13,376 bases of DNA from Steroidobacteraceae bacterium (lineage in GTDB: Bacteria; Pseudomonadota; Gammaproteobacteria; Steroidobacterales; Steroidobacteraceae), in the NCBI GenBank assembly GCA_023253235.1, contig JALRHE010000437.1, positions 1 to 13,376 of the forward strand, read 5' to 3'. Shown here in pieces: positions 6,545-13,376 of this stretch. The notes under the pieces were generated by a model that saw only the letters and a program-made list of their open reading frames with translations, was not told the DNA's origin and did no database searches. Position numbers and translations under genes: made by a program. The stretch's first letter is position 1. Each line of letters opens with the position of its first letter.

Positions 6545-7514
6545 GGGCGTCGACTCGGATGGGGAAATGGCAAGCGACGGCCCTGCCCGCCGCCACATTC
6601 AACGCGGGACGCTCGTTTGCACAACGATCCGCGGCGAGCGCACAGCGTGGATGGAAGGCACAACCATTCGGCAGACGGCGCGGATTCGGCGGTTGGCCGC
6701 CGATGGCCTGCAACGGCGCATTACCAACTTCGTCGATGCGAGGCATCGATGCCAACAAGGCCCGAGTGTAGGGGTGTTGCGGCGCCAGCAGGATATCTTT
6801 GACGGCACCGTGCTCGACGATACGCCCGCCGTACATCACCACGACTCGATCCGCGATCCCAGCCACGACACCGAGATCGTGGGTGACGAGGACCATCGAC
6901 ATACCACGTTCGCGTTTCAATTGAGCGAGCAAGGCCAAGATCTGCGCTTGGATCGTGACATCGAGCGCCGTCGTCGGCTCGTCGGCAATCAACACCGTAG
7001 GATCGCAGGCCAACGCAATCGCAATCATGACGCGCTGCCGCATGCCGCCCGAGAGCTCGTGCGGATATTGATCGAGCCGTCGCTCGGCGTCGGTCACCTG
7101 CACGAGCCGCAACAGCTCGAGCGCGCGCTGTCTCGCTTGTGCTTTGGAAAGCCCACGATGACGAACCAACGATTCGCCAATCTGATCGACGACCCGAAGA
7201 TGTGGCGTCAACGAGGTCATTGGATCTTGGAAAATCATCGCGAGCTTCGATCCGCGCACGGCATTCAATGCCTCGCGATCGTTACCCAGCAACTCCGTCT
7301 CGCCGAGTCGCGCCGAGCCACTCACCGACGCATTTCCCGCGAGCAAACCCATCACGGCCAGAAACGACTGACTCTTGCCCGCGCCGGATTCACCCACGAT
7401 GCCAACGCACTCGCCTGGCGCCAGCTCCAGCGAAAATTCATTGACAGCGGGCACCACCCCATCCGGGGTCGAGAAGCGCACGGCGAGATCGCGAATCGAC
7501 AGCACGGCACTCAT
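6537..7514 (-). CDS. oppD: Oligopeptide ABC importer ATP-binding protein OppD
   Basis: The product is 325 residues from ATG 7512-7514, which overlaps the oppC stop as ATGA. Walker [10 protein letters not shown] (41-49), Q-loop Gln96, signature LSGGMRQR (154-161), Walker B VLIADEP (174-180) and His212 are all intact, so the protein should hydrolyse ATP. The C-terminal part has [12 protein letters not shown], and Cys285, Cys291, Cys298 and Cys315 in the spacing linked to a 4Fe-4S cluster in Dpp/Opp ATPases. Length and order match the enterobacterial OppD. It pairs with OppF. The reverse strand carries a long open frame here, which I take as a codon-bias shadow. Confidence 0.94.
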   Translation of the reverse strand: MSAVLSIRDLAVRFSTPDGVVPAVNEFSLELAPGECVGIVGESGAGKSQSFLAVMGLLAGNASVSGSARLGETELLGNDREALNAVRGSKLAMIFQDPMTSLTPHLRVVDQIGESLVRHRGLSKAQARQRALELLRLVQVTDAERRLDQYPHELSGGMRQRVMIAIALACDPTVLIADEPTTALDVTIQAQILALLAQLKRERGMSMVLVTHDLGVVAGIADRVVVMYGGRIVEHGAVKDILLAPQHPYTRALLASMPRIDEVGNAPLQAIGGQPPNPRRLPNGCAFHPRCALAADRCANERPALNVAAGRAVACHFPIRVDAHD

Positions 7515-8383
7515 CGTTCACGCGGATCGAGCGCATCGCGCAATCCGTCTCCGAGAAAATTGAAACAGGTGAGCAGCGTCACCAGGAACCCCGCGGGAAC
7601 GAGCAACATCCACACGGCCGACTCCATTTCTTGCGCACCCTCGTTAATCAGACTACCGAGGCTCGCTTGGGGCTCCTGCACACCGAGCCCAAGGAACGAC
7701 AAGAAACTTTCGAACAGAATCATCTGCGGAATCGTGAGTGTCGCGTAGATGATCACCGGTCCGATGACGTTCGGCACGATATGCCGAGCCAAAATCGATC
7801 CGGTGCCGACGCCGGAGGCAAGCGCCGCCTCAATGAACTCCTTGCGTTTGATCGAGAGTGTTTGACCACGCACGATACGCGCCATCGTCAACCAACCCAC
7901 CGCACCGATCGCGAGGAACAGCACGAAGATATTGCCGCGATCAAACAGTGTCGAGAGGATGATCACGATAAAAATGTAGGGCAGCGAATAGAGGATATCG
8001 ACGAAGCGCATCATCAGATTGTCGATGCGACCACCGATGTAGCCAGCCGTTGCACCGAAAGCCACGCCGATAAGGAGCGACACCAGCGTGGCGAGCAAGC
8101 CGATCTGCAGCGAGATCTGAACGCCCGCGAGCGTTCGAACGTAGAGATCACGTCCCAAGCGATCCGTACCCAACCAGTGATCGTTCGGGCCACCGGGCGG
8201 CACGGCCATATGATCCCAGTCAATCGCGTCGAAAGAATGGGGCGAGAATGACGGTCCTAAGAACGCCAACAAGCTGATCAGCAGGATCAACGTTGCGGAG
8301 ACCATCGCCGCCCGATTGCGCCGAAGCCGACGCCACGCGTCCGCCCAAAACCCGCGCGCGGTGGGTTGAGCCAACTCAGTCAT
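7511..8383 (-). CDS. oppC: Oligopeptide ABC importer permease OppC
   Basis: The product is 290 residues from ATG 8381-8383, which overlaps the oppB stop by eight bases. It begins with a short cytoplasmic part holding a Trp/Arg-rich stretch (FWADAWRRLRRNRAAM) and the first membrane helix at about 25-46. An outer-face segment (HWLGTDRLGRDLYVR) typical of DppC/OppC follows, then about five more helices. The cytoplasmic coupling loop contains RKEFIEAALASGVG, the EAA motif that docks on the ATPase. The end [13 protein letters not shown] is the family hallmark. With OppB it forms the inner-membrane channel. Many stretches look close to the E. coli OppC sequence as remembered, which supports oppC over dppC. 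Confidence 0.94.
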   Translation of the reverse strand: MTELAQPTARGFWADAWRRLRRNRAAMVSATLILLISLLAFLGPSFSPHSFDAIDWDHMAVPPGGPNDHWLGTDRLGRDLYVRTLAGVQISLQIGLLATLVSLLIGVAFGATAGYIGGRIDNLMMRFVDILYSLPYIFIVIILSTLFDRGNIFVLFLAIGAVGWLTMARIVRGQTLSIKRKEFIEAALASGVGTGSILARHIVPNVIGPVIIYATLTIPQMILFESFLSFLGLGVQEPQASLGSLINEGAQEMESAVWMLLVPAGFLVTLLTCFNFLGDGLRDALDPRER

Positions 8384-9299
8384 AACGGACCCTCGGATCG
8401 AGCCAGCCGTAGAGCAAGTCCGCCAACAGATTGAGCGTCAAGGTCAATCCACCGTAAACCACGATCATGCCCATCACGAGGGTGTAATCGCGATTGATGG
8501 CGCCTTGCACCAGATAGCGCCCGCTACCGGGCAAACCGAAAACGGTCTCTACAACGAGTGAGCCTGTGATGACGAATGCGGTGGCTGGACCCAAGTAGCT
8601 CACGACCGGTAACAACGCGGGACGCAAGGCGTGACGCAAAATCACTTGCCGTTCCGGCAGTCCCTTGGCGCGTGCCGTACGTACGAAGTTCGTTCGCAGC
8701 ACCTCAAGCAAACTGCCGCGTGTCAGACGAGCGATATACGCGATGACCGGCAGGGACAAGGTAATGACCGGCAACACGAGATAGCGATACTCGCCCGCCT
8801 CCCAGCCCGCGACCGGAAACCAACGCAGATGCAAACCAAAGATGAGCGCGAACAGAGGCCCGGTGACAAAGCTCGGCAAGGCGATCCCAAGCACGGCAAC
8901 CGCCATGATTCCGTAGTCTGTCGGACTGTTCTGCCGAAGAGCCGCCAAAGTTCCAAGTGGAATCCCGACCAGCAAGGCCAAAAGGACGGCCGATAGCCCA
9001 AGCATGAGGCTCACCGGCAAACCCTGCGCGATCAGCTCGGTGACCGTGAAATCTTTGAACTTGTATGAAGGACCGAAGTCACCCTGTGCGAGGCCACCGA
9101 GATAGCGAACAAACTGCTCGGGTAGCGGCTTGTCGAGACCGTAAGCCGCCTCCAGGTTCGCCTTAACCTCAGGCGGCAGCGTCTGGTCTTCGTCGAACGG
9201 CCCACCCGGCGCAAGCCGAATCACGAAGAACGACAACGCAATGATGATGAACAGCGTCGGAATGACGCCGAAAATCCGACGCAACGCGTAACGCAGCAC
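8376..9299 (-). CDS. oppB: Oligopeptide ABC importer permease OppB
   Basis: The start is GTG 9297-9299, six bases after the stop of the RedY-like gene; there is no clear ribosome-binding site, so translation is probably coupled. The 307 residues match E. coli OppB in length and wording: LRYALRRIFGVIPTLF at the start, RLAPGGPFDEDQTLPPEV, GDFGPSYKFKDFTV, and the coupling-loop EAA motif RTARAKGLPERQVILRHAL, ending LDPRVRYD. About six membrane helices are visible. OppB and OppC form the translocation pore. A periplasmic binding protein (OppA) normally precedes oppB; here a small RedY-like gene takes that place. Confidence 0.94.
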   Translation of the reverse strand: MLRYALRRIFGVIPTLFIIIALSFFVIRLAPGGPFDEDQTLPPEVKANLEAAYGLDKPLPEQFVRYLGGLAQGDFGPSYKFKDFTVTELIAQGLPVSLMLGLSAVLLALLVGIPLGTLAALRQNSPTDYGIMAVAVLGIALPSFVTGPLFALIFGLHLRWFPVAGWEAGEYRYLVLPVITLSLPVIAYIARLTRGSLLEVLRTNFVRTARAKGLPERQVILRHALRPALLPVVSYLGPATAFVITGSLVVETVFGLPGSGRYLVQGAINRDYTLVMGMIVVYGGLTLTLNLLADLLYGWLDPRVRYD

Positions 9300-9305
9300 G
9301 ACGAA

Positions 9306-9611
9306 CTACAGGTTTTCGGTGATGATGAACTGCGGCGAGTCGGCAAATTCTCGGAACTGAGCCGCTACCTGCTGCATCTTCTCCGTCGCCACATCCTGAC
9401 CGAGCTGCTCGAGGCTCTTCAGATCGATGATCTCGATATATGTATAAGGCGAGGCGCCACCACCGAGCAGCCCACTCGCCTTAAGCACCTCGAAACGATT
9501 CACCGACGGCAACGCGTTGACGATCGGCAGGTCGGTGTCGCGCGCGAAACGTTCGTACGCTTCGACGCTGACGCCGGGTTTCAAATTGAACAGCACGACG
9601 ATTTTCGTCAC
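9306..9611 (-). CDS. RedY/HapK-like small dimeric alpha/beta-barrel protein
   Basis: The product is 101 residues from GTG 9609-9611, with AAGGAAGGGGG just upstream. The sequence starts TKIVVLFNLKPGVSVEAYERFA and continues with PIVNALPSVNRFEVL, YTYIEIIDL and a final ADSPQFIITENL. I recognise this as the REDY-like protein HapK family, a small ferredoxin-like (dimeric A+B barrel) fold named after genes in prodigiosin clusters (RedY, HapK). In those clusters its role is not well defined; homologues occur in many bacteria without prodigiosin genes. No prodigiosin genes are visible here. It is the first gene of the opp operon, six bases before oppB. A small ligand-binding or cyclisation/dehydration helper acting on the imported compound is possible but unproven. 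Confidence 0.85.
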   Translation of the reverse strand: MTKIVVLFNLKPGVSVEAYERFARDTDLPIVNALPSVNRFEVLKASGLLGGGASPYTYIEIIDLKSLEQLGQDVATEKMQQVAAQFREFADSPQFIITENL

Positions 9612-9656
9612 GGATCCCCCTTCCTTGAGACGAGGCGCAAGCAGGTGCGCGACCCG

Positions 9657-9686
9657 AGTCTAGGGGCCTCGCGCCGCTCGCCGCAA
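9657..9686 (-). promoter_or_regulatory. Candidate promoter of the RedY-opp operon
   Basis: Minus strand TTGCGG (9681-9686), 18-base spacer, TAGACT (9657-9662). Each hexamer matches the sigma-70 consensus at three or four positions. The expected RNA start is near 9650, about 38 bases before the GTG. The rest of 9612-9704 holds no gene, only a ribosome-binding site and a GC-rich stretch without a T-run. Confidence 0.4.
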
Positions 9687-9704
9687 GCGATGGCCAACCG
9701 CCGG

Positions 9705-10187
9705 TCAGACCGCGGGTGTAAATCCCATGAGACTCACCGGGATTCCATCCGGATCCAGAAAGATCAATTCCTGGAAAGTCCCGTCGGCTCGCGCATACGC
9801 CGTCGGCCCGGCCATGATCGTCACACCCTCAAGCGCAGCGAGTCGTGTGGCGATCTCGGACACGCGACTCGTTTCGAACACGAGGGTGGCCTGTCCGTAG
9901 AGGGGAAACTGCCGCGGACTGCCCGTCTCACCCATCGGGCGCGGCGCCGTGTCGCGAATCTCGTACAGCCCGATCCAACCGAATGACTCACCCGGACGCC
10001 CGAGATGCACGATGCGCAGGCTCGCTTCTTCGAGCCCGACCATCTTGGCAATGGCGGCGCCCTGTAGTTGCTTCTCCTCGAGCACCTCGAGACCTAGCAG
10101 ATCGCGATAAAGCACGAGCGAACGCTCCAAGTTTCGCACCCAGAGCGTCACCCGCTTCAATGGCGGTGCCACGGCCGACACCGTCAC
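9705..10187 (-). CDS. Single-domain VOC family protein
   Basis: The product is 160 residues from GTG 10185-10187, which overlaps the stop of the FAD oxidase gene as GTGA, so translation is probably coupled. The VOC layout is clear: first module RVTLWVRNLERSLVLYRDLLGLEVLEE (about 12-38), second half ATLVFETSRVSEIATRL (about 100-116) and the closing strand QELIFLDPDGIPVSLMGF (about 139-156). Position 14, where glyoxalase-type proteins often have a metal-binding His, is Thr; Glu140 is at the usual last ligand position. A metal enzyme is therefore uncertain; substrate binding or isomerisation is possible. Pairing with the FAD oxidase suggests that it handles that enzyme's product. Confidence 0.85.
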   Translation of the reverse strand: MTVSAVAPPLKRVTLWVRNLERSLVLYRDLLGLEVLEEKQLQGAAIAKMVGLEEASLRIVHLGRPGESFGWIGLYEIRDTAPRPMGETGSPRQFPLYGQATLVFETSRVSEIATRLAALEGVTIMAGPTAYARADGTFQELIFLDPDGIPVSLMGFTPAV

Positions 10188-11785
10188 AGTCCGAGACAGC
10201 CCGGATTCATACGCCCTGCGGGATCGAAATGCTGCTTGAGCGACTTCAACAAACTCGCCGCCGACGGATCGAGAGATTCCTGGTATCGGTAGAACTTACC
10301 GATCTGGAAGCTGACCGCACCGGCCTGCATGAATGCTTCGGCCAGGTCGCCGCGCAACGCCGCAACAGCCGCGGCAGCCGCAGCGTTCGGCTCGAACTTC
10401 GGCAATTTAGCGAGGTAGTCGGCATCGAGCACGCGCTCGTGGAAGCCGAGTCGCGCATCGGGCCAATACAGCACGGGTTCGATCAAAGCGGCGGATCCGG
10501 CGATCGTCGCGCACAGATAGCCACGATCGATCTCGTACTTCTGCATCGCTTCGGCATGCTTGGCAAACACGGCCTCGCATTTCTCGTACATGGCGAGTGT
10601 CTGAGAGAACGGCACCGAACCATGCACGGGCACCCATCGCTCGCCGCCTGGACCCAACATGCTGTTGAGTTCGGCGAACGGATTGGCGCGCATCACTTTC
10701 GGTACGGTGTTTTCGACCTCGATACCCTCGCGCGTCATGATCTGCCGGACGATCGCCGCCTTCGCGTCAGCATCCGTCGCATCACGACCGTCGACCGACA
10801 GATGCACTGAGAACGTGCCCTCTTCGAGGAAGTTGCGCCCGGCCATCACGACCTTCGCGCCCTCCTTCAAGCCCTTGAGCAGCGAGCCCGAGTTCTGCAC
10901 CACCTTGCCGAGCGCTTTCACGTCAGCGGTAAGGCTGCTGCGCTTCATGCGCACAGCTTGTAGCCCGGGATCGAAACCGAATTGTTCAGAAGCCACATCA
11001 GCGCGAGCGACATCGGCCATCGCTCGGAACAGCGGACCGGCTTCGCGGAACGTGAACGAGAGATAGCGGCTTTCGGGCAGCGGACGAATCAAGCGGAACG
11101 TCGCACGAGTCTTGATGCCGAGCGCACCGCAGTCGGAGAGGAACATACCGAGCAGATCGGGGCCGATCTGTCGGAAGAATGGCTCACCATTCTTGTTCGC
11201 GTGGCTACCGAGCTTGAGTACGGTGCCATCGACCAACACGACATCGAGACCGATCACGCTCTCGAACACCGGACCGTAGCGACCTGAACCGAGAAACATG
11301 CTGCCCTGCGACAAGGCGCCGCCGACAGATGAACGCAAACCCGACAGTGGGCCGTAGAAAGGCGTGCGCACGCCGTGCGGCGCGAGTGCATCAAACAAAT
11401 CCTTCCAAGTTGAGCCGCACTCGACGGTGACGTAACAGTCTTCGGCATCGATGGCGATGACGCGATTCATCGCGAGCAGATCCACCATGATCGAGTTCGC
11501 GCGCGCGGGTAGATAACCGTCGGTGTACGACATGCCGCCGCCGCGCGGCACCACGGGCAACCCGGTTGGGGCAATCGCGCGCAACGCTGCAGACAACTGT
11601 TCGGTGCTTTGCGGACGGATGACGGCCGCCGGTAACTGGCCACTGCGATAGACGTCTTGCGAATAGAACGCCAATTCGGCGGGTGCAGTAATCACCGCCG
11701 CTTCGCCTAGCACTTGTCGCAAACTCGCCAAAGCCGTCGGAACGGCGGATTCAGCGGAGATCGGCACCACGGTTTGCATAGTCAT
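10184..11785 (-). CDS. FAD-linked oxidase (FAD_binding_4, GlcD/VAO superfamily)
   Basis: The product is 533 residues. The N-terminal PP-loop FAD domain (about 30-235) shows PAAVIRPQSTEQLSAALR, the pyrophosphate-binding RGGGMSYTDGY (81-91), GPLSGLRSSVGGALSQG and a DCGALGIKTRATFRL strand. The C-terminal domain ends LKQHFDPAGRMNPGCLGL, the usual close of FAD-linked oxidase C domains. Relatives include glycolate oxidase GlcD, D-lactate dehydrogenase and 4-cresol/vanillyl-alcohol oxidases, which oxidise alpha-hydroxy acids or benzylic alcohols. No obvious covalent-flavin His was seen in the PP-loop region, but this was not tested by alignment. The length is nearer the 4-cresol type than short GlcD. 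ATG 11783-11785 and ATG 11777-11779 both follow a GAGG site; the first is kept. The gene is first of a pair with the VOC gene. Confidence 0.87.
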   Translation of the reverse strand: MTMQTVVPISAESAVPTALASLRQVLGEAAVITAPAELAFYSQDVYRSGQLPAAVIRPQSTEQLSAALRAIAPTGLPVVPRGGGMSYTDGYLPARANSIMVDLLAMNRVIAIDAEDCYVTVECGSTWKDLFDALAPHGVRTPFYGPLSGLRSSVGGALSQGSMFLGSGRYGPVFESVIGLDVVLVDGTVLKLGSHANKNGEPFFRQIGPDLLGMFLSDCGALGIKTRATFRLIRPLPESRYLSFTFREAGPLFRAMADVARADVASEQFGFDPGLQAVRMKRSSLTADVKALGKVVQNSGSLLKGLKEGAKVVMAGRNFLEEGTFSVHLSVDGRDATDADAKAAIVRQIMTREGIEVENTVPKVMRANPFAELNSMLGPGGERWVPVHGSVPFSQTLAMYEKCEAVFAKHAEAMQKYEIDRGYLCATIAGSAALIEPVLYWPDARLGFHERVLDADYLAKLPKFEPNAAAAAAVAALRGDLAEAFMQAGAVSFQIGKFYRYQESLDPSAASLLKSLKQHFDPAGRMNPGCLGL

Positions 11786-11804
11786 CCATCCTCACGAAGT
11801 TCAA

Positions 11805-11837
11805 GTGGCTGCGCGCGAGTCTAGCGGCGTCAGCCAC
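11805..11837. promoter_or_regulatory. Inverted repeat in the divergent control region, candidate operator
   Basis: GTGGCTG at 11805-11811 and its exact complement CAGCCAC at 11831-11837 are 26 bases apart centre to centre. They flank TAGACT (minus strand, 11818-11823), a candidate -10 box of the FAD oxidase gene. That box has no good -35 partner, which suggests regulated transcription. The right arm also covers the -35 position of the candidate plus-strand promoter. A dimeric regulator bound here could govern both divergent genes; no regulator gene is in the window. Confidence 0.4.
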
Positions 11838-11858
11838 AGCCTAAACCAATGTTAAGAT
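11830..11858 (+). promoter_or_regulatory. Candidate extended -10 promoter of the FAD_binding_2 gene
   Basis: TG-T-TAAGAT (TAAGAT at 11853-11858) is an extended -10 element about 25 bases before the ATG. The -35 position (11830-11835, TCAGCC) is poor, as is common with extended -10 promoters. The expected RNA start is near 11865. Confidence 0.35.
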
Positions 11859-11882
11859 TACGCGGCCATCAGGCAGGTTCCC

Positions 11883-13298
11883 ATGAGCATTTTGCGCAAT
11901 ACACCCACCTCTCCTCTACCCGAGTTCGAATACACGATCGACGTCGCCGTGATCGGTGCGGGTGCCTGCGGGCTTACTGCAGCTCTGGCCGCCCGTGATG
12001 CCGGCGCCGACGTATTGGTTTTCGAGCGAGACAAACGCCCTTGGGGCAGCACCTCGATGTCTCTGGGCGCCGTGTGCGGTGTCGGCTCGAAGGAGCAGCA
12101 ACGTCATGGCATCGCAGATTCGGCGGCTACTTTTGTAGCCGACGTCATGGCGAAAACCGAACAGCGTGCAGACCCCCGCCTCGCCCGATTGATCGGTGAG
12201 CGCAGCGGCGGCGTACTCGATTGGCTGAACGAAACGCACCAAGTACCGCTCCTGCTCGATGCGAAATGGACTGGCCTTGGCCATTCGGCGCGGCGCCTGC
12301 ACATCCCGCCCGGGCGCAATGGCGAGGAACTACTGGCACTTCTACTCAACGCCTGTGCTCGCGCGGGCGCCGAGGTGGTCACCGAAGCGACCGTCACCGC
12401 GCTGTACGCCGATGAATCGAATCGAATCGTCGGCCTGCGTGTCGAGCGCCCTGGCGGTGTGATCGAAAATATCGGTTGCGGCGCCGTCGTGCTCGCCACC
12501 TGTGGGTTTGGCGGCAACGAAGCGATGATCGCCGAGCATATCCCCGAGATGCGCCACGCGCGTTACTTCGGTCACGAAGGCAATCGCGGCGATGGCATTC
12601 TTTGGGGTCTTGAACTCGGCGCGGCCGCCGCGGACATGACGGCCTATCAAGGACTCGGCACGCTGGCCGATCCACAGCAGATCGTCGTACCGCATCCGCT
12701 GATGATCGAGGGCGGTTTCCTCGTCAATATTGAAGGCAAACGATTCACTCACGAACTCGCGAATATCTCGGGTATGTGTGTGCCGGTGCTGCAACAGCCC
12801 GAGGGTCGCGCTTGGGTGATCTTCGATGAACGACGGCATCAGGCCTGCCTCGAGCATTCGGTCGAGCAGCGACAATTGGCCGAGGTCGGCGCCATCAAGC
12901 GCGCCGATGACTGGGCGACGCTCGAGCAACTCTGTGGTTTGCCAGCGGGATCGCTCGCTGCCGAAAATGCAGCCATCGATGCCGCGCGCTCGGCTGATCG
13001 CGAGGATCATCTTGGCCGCTCGTTCAAAGATCTCGCGCCGTTACAAGCGCCTTTCTGCGCGGTGCGCGTCACCGGCGCCTTGTTCCATACCCAGGGCGGA
13101 CTCTGCATCAACGAACGGGCTCAGGTCGTGCGCGCGGACGACTCCCCGCTGCCGAACCTTTATGCGGGTGGCGGAGCTGCGCGCAGCATTTCCGGCCCGG
13201 CCGTGACGGGGTATCTGCCGGCGGTCGGTCTCAGCATGGCGATCACACTCGGCGCGATCGCCGGTCACGCCGCCGCTTCACACCGAATCAGCGCGTAG
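11883..13298 (+). CDS. FAD-dependent oxidoreductase, FAD_binding_2 (fumarate reductase / ketosteroid dehydrogenase-like)
   Basis: The product is 471 residues from ATG 11883, with a modest AGG site upstream. The Rossmann motif DVAVIGAGACGLTAALAARDAGADVLVFER lies at about 20-49, with GAGACG at 25-30 and Glu48 for FAD ribose. It is followed by a GSTSMS segment (about 55-60) typical of this family and VVLATCGFGGN in the middle. The C-terminal flavin-binding close at about 425-460 is NLYAGGGAARSISG followed by TGYLPAVGLSMAITLGAIAG. Relatives are soluble fumarate reductases, urocanate reductase, tricarballylate dehydrogenase and 3-ketosteroid dehydrogenases, which add or remove hydrogen at a C-C bond next to a carbonyl. 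No signal peptide or heme/FMN domain is present, so it is a cytoplasmic flavin-only form. The substrate is not readable. It is divergent from the FAD oxidase gene with a shared 97-base control region. Confidence 0.88.
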   Translation: MSILRNTPTSPLPEFEYTIDVAVIGAGACGLTAALAARDAGADVLVFERDKRPWGSTSMSLGAVCGVGSKEQQRHGIADSAATFVADVMAKTEQRADPRLARLIGERSGGVLDWLNETHQVPLLLDAKWTGLGHSARRLHIPPGRNGEELLALLLNACARAGAEVVTEATVTALYADESNRIVGLRVERPGGVIENIGCGAVVLATCGFGGNEAMIAEHIPEMRHARYFGHEGNRGDGILWGLELGAAAADMTAYQGLGTLADPQQIVVPHPLMIEGGFLVNIEGKRFTHELANISGMCVPVLQQPEGRAWVIFDERRHQACLEHSVEQRQLAEVGAIKRADDWATLEQLCGLPAGSLAAENAAIDAARSADREDHLGRSFKDLAPLQAPFCAVRVTGALFHTQGGLCINERAQVVRADDSPLPNLYAGGGAARSISGPAVTGYLPAVGLSMAITLGAIAGHAAASHRISA

Positions 13299-13376
13299 CC
13301 GCTTTCAAGGCCATCACAATTTGACGCCGATCCTCAGGATCGGCGATGGCCTTGTAGCGCATGCGATGACGGCCAC
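13288..13376 (-). CDS. C-terminal end of an unrecognised protein (5' end outside window)
   Basis: The minus-strand frame is open from the window edge to TGA at 13288-13290, giving 28 complete residues, GRHRMRYKAIADPEDRRQ followed by IVMALKAATR. The other two minus frames have stops in the same stretch, and the composition looks like a helical protein end. It overlaps the 3' end of the FAD_binding_2 gene by 11 bases, tail to tail. The piece is too short for family assignment. Confidence 0.6.
   Translation of the reverse strand, partial: GRHRMRYKAIADPEDRRQIVMALKAATR
13325..13345. terminator. Strong hairpin near the 3' end of the FAD_binding_2 gene
   Basis: CGCCGATCC (13325-13333) and GGATCGGCG (13337-13345) pair perfectly around TCA. 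The hairpin starts 27 bases after the TAG of the plus-strand gene and lies inside the coding end of the convergent gene. No T-run follows, so it may be an RNA 3'-end stabiliser or Rho-related site, not an intrinsic terminator. Confidence 0.35.

Noticed and set aside
6489..7748. Plus-strand open frame of 419 codons opposite oppD
   Set aside because: It lies fully antisense to oppD and the oppC end, has an Arg/His-rich composition typical of reverse reading of GC-rich genes, and resembles no family.
9306..9611. Possible prodigiosin biosynthesis cluster suggested by the RedY/HapK-like gene
   Set aside because: No other red/pig/hap-type genes (condensing enzyme, PCP, oxidase set) are present; the neighbours are an importer and general oxidoreductases.
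9695..9707. Short inverted repeat CGGTC-A-GACCG at the end of the VOC gene
   Set aside because: Five-base arms and no T-run; too weak to call a terminator.
9845..10810. Plus-strand open frame of 321 codons opposite the VOC and FAD oxidase genes
   Set aside because: It spans two convincing minus-strand genes, has a low-complexity Arg/Ser-rich sequence and no ribosome-binding site. It is a codon-bias shadow.
12342..13010. Minus-strand open frame of 222 codons inside the FAD_binding_2 gene
   Set aside because: The plus-strand protein has clear FAD motifs across the region; the minus frame has none.
1..13376. Mobile elements, CRISPR arrays, tRNA or defence genes
   Set aside because: No transposase, integrase, terminal repeats, regular spacers or tRNA-like cloverleaf were seen by eye on either strand.

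Overview
The window is GC-rich (about 60% by eye), tightly packed and mostly coded on the minus strand. Shine-Dalgarno sites, ATGA/GTGA stop-start overlaps and four probable GTG starts point to a GC-rich proteobacterium. OppB, OppC, OppD and OppF look close to the enterobacterial Opp proteins, so a gammaproteobacterium is the best guess; the species cannot be named from this sequence. There are no tRNA or rRNA genes, transposases, phage genes, CRISPR arrays or other mobility signs, and no stretch above 300 bases lacks a gene.

Layout. (1) 1-330 (+) is the 3' end of an unrecognised gene with a terminator hairpin at its stop. (2) Converging on it is a minus-strand group read from 2366 down to 327: a YfcG-type glutathione transferase homologue, an 84-residue basic protein and a bicupin with a histidine-rich tail. 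(3) 2419-3318 (+) encodes a double VOC-domain protein, divergent from the YfcG homologue. (4) A probable eight-gene minus-strand operon runs from 9611 to 3315: RedY/HapK-like small protein, oppB, oppC, oppD, oppF, SDR oxidoreductase, GST-fold protein, DUF3108-like protein. Neighbours overlap by 4-8 bases or lie 1-6 bases apart. (5) A two-gene minus-strand operon (11785-9705) holds an FAD-linked oxidase and a VOC protein. (6) Divergent from it, 11883-13298 (+) encodes a FAD_binding_2 oxidoreductase. (7) The right edge holds the 3' end of another minus-strand gene.

Taken together, the locus looks like an uptake-and-catabolism island. A complete Opp-type ABC importer core (two permeases, two ATPases) is fused genetically to oxidoreductases, GST-fold proteins and VOC proteins, with no substrate-binding protein inside the window. 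The substrate is unknown. A peptide-like or modified organic compound that is oxidised or conjugated after entry is an inference from gene content only.

The main unexplained features are these: the binding-protein-less opp operon headed by a RedY/HapK-like gene; a GST-fold protein that has lost both residues of the usual glutathione-binding Asp/Glu-Ser pair; the His-rich plus Lys/Arg tail on the cupin; hairpins at all three convergent gene ends, two of which share a TTAA double stop; and an inverted repeat in the divergent control region at 11805-11837.
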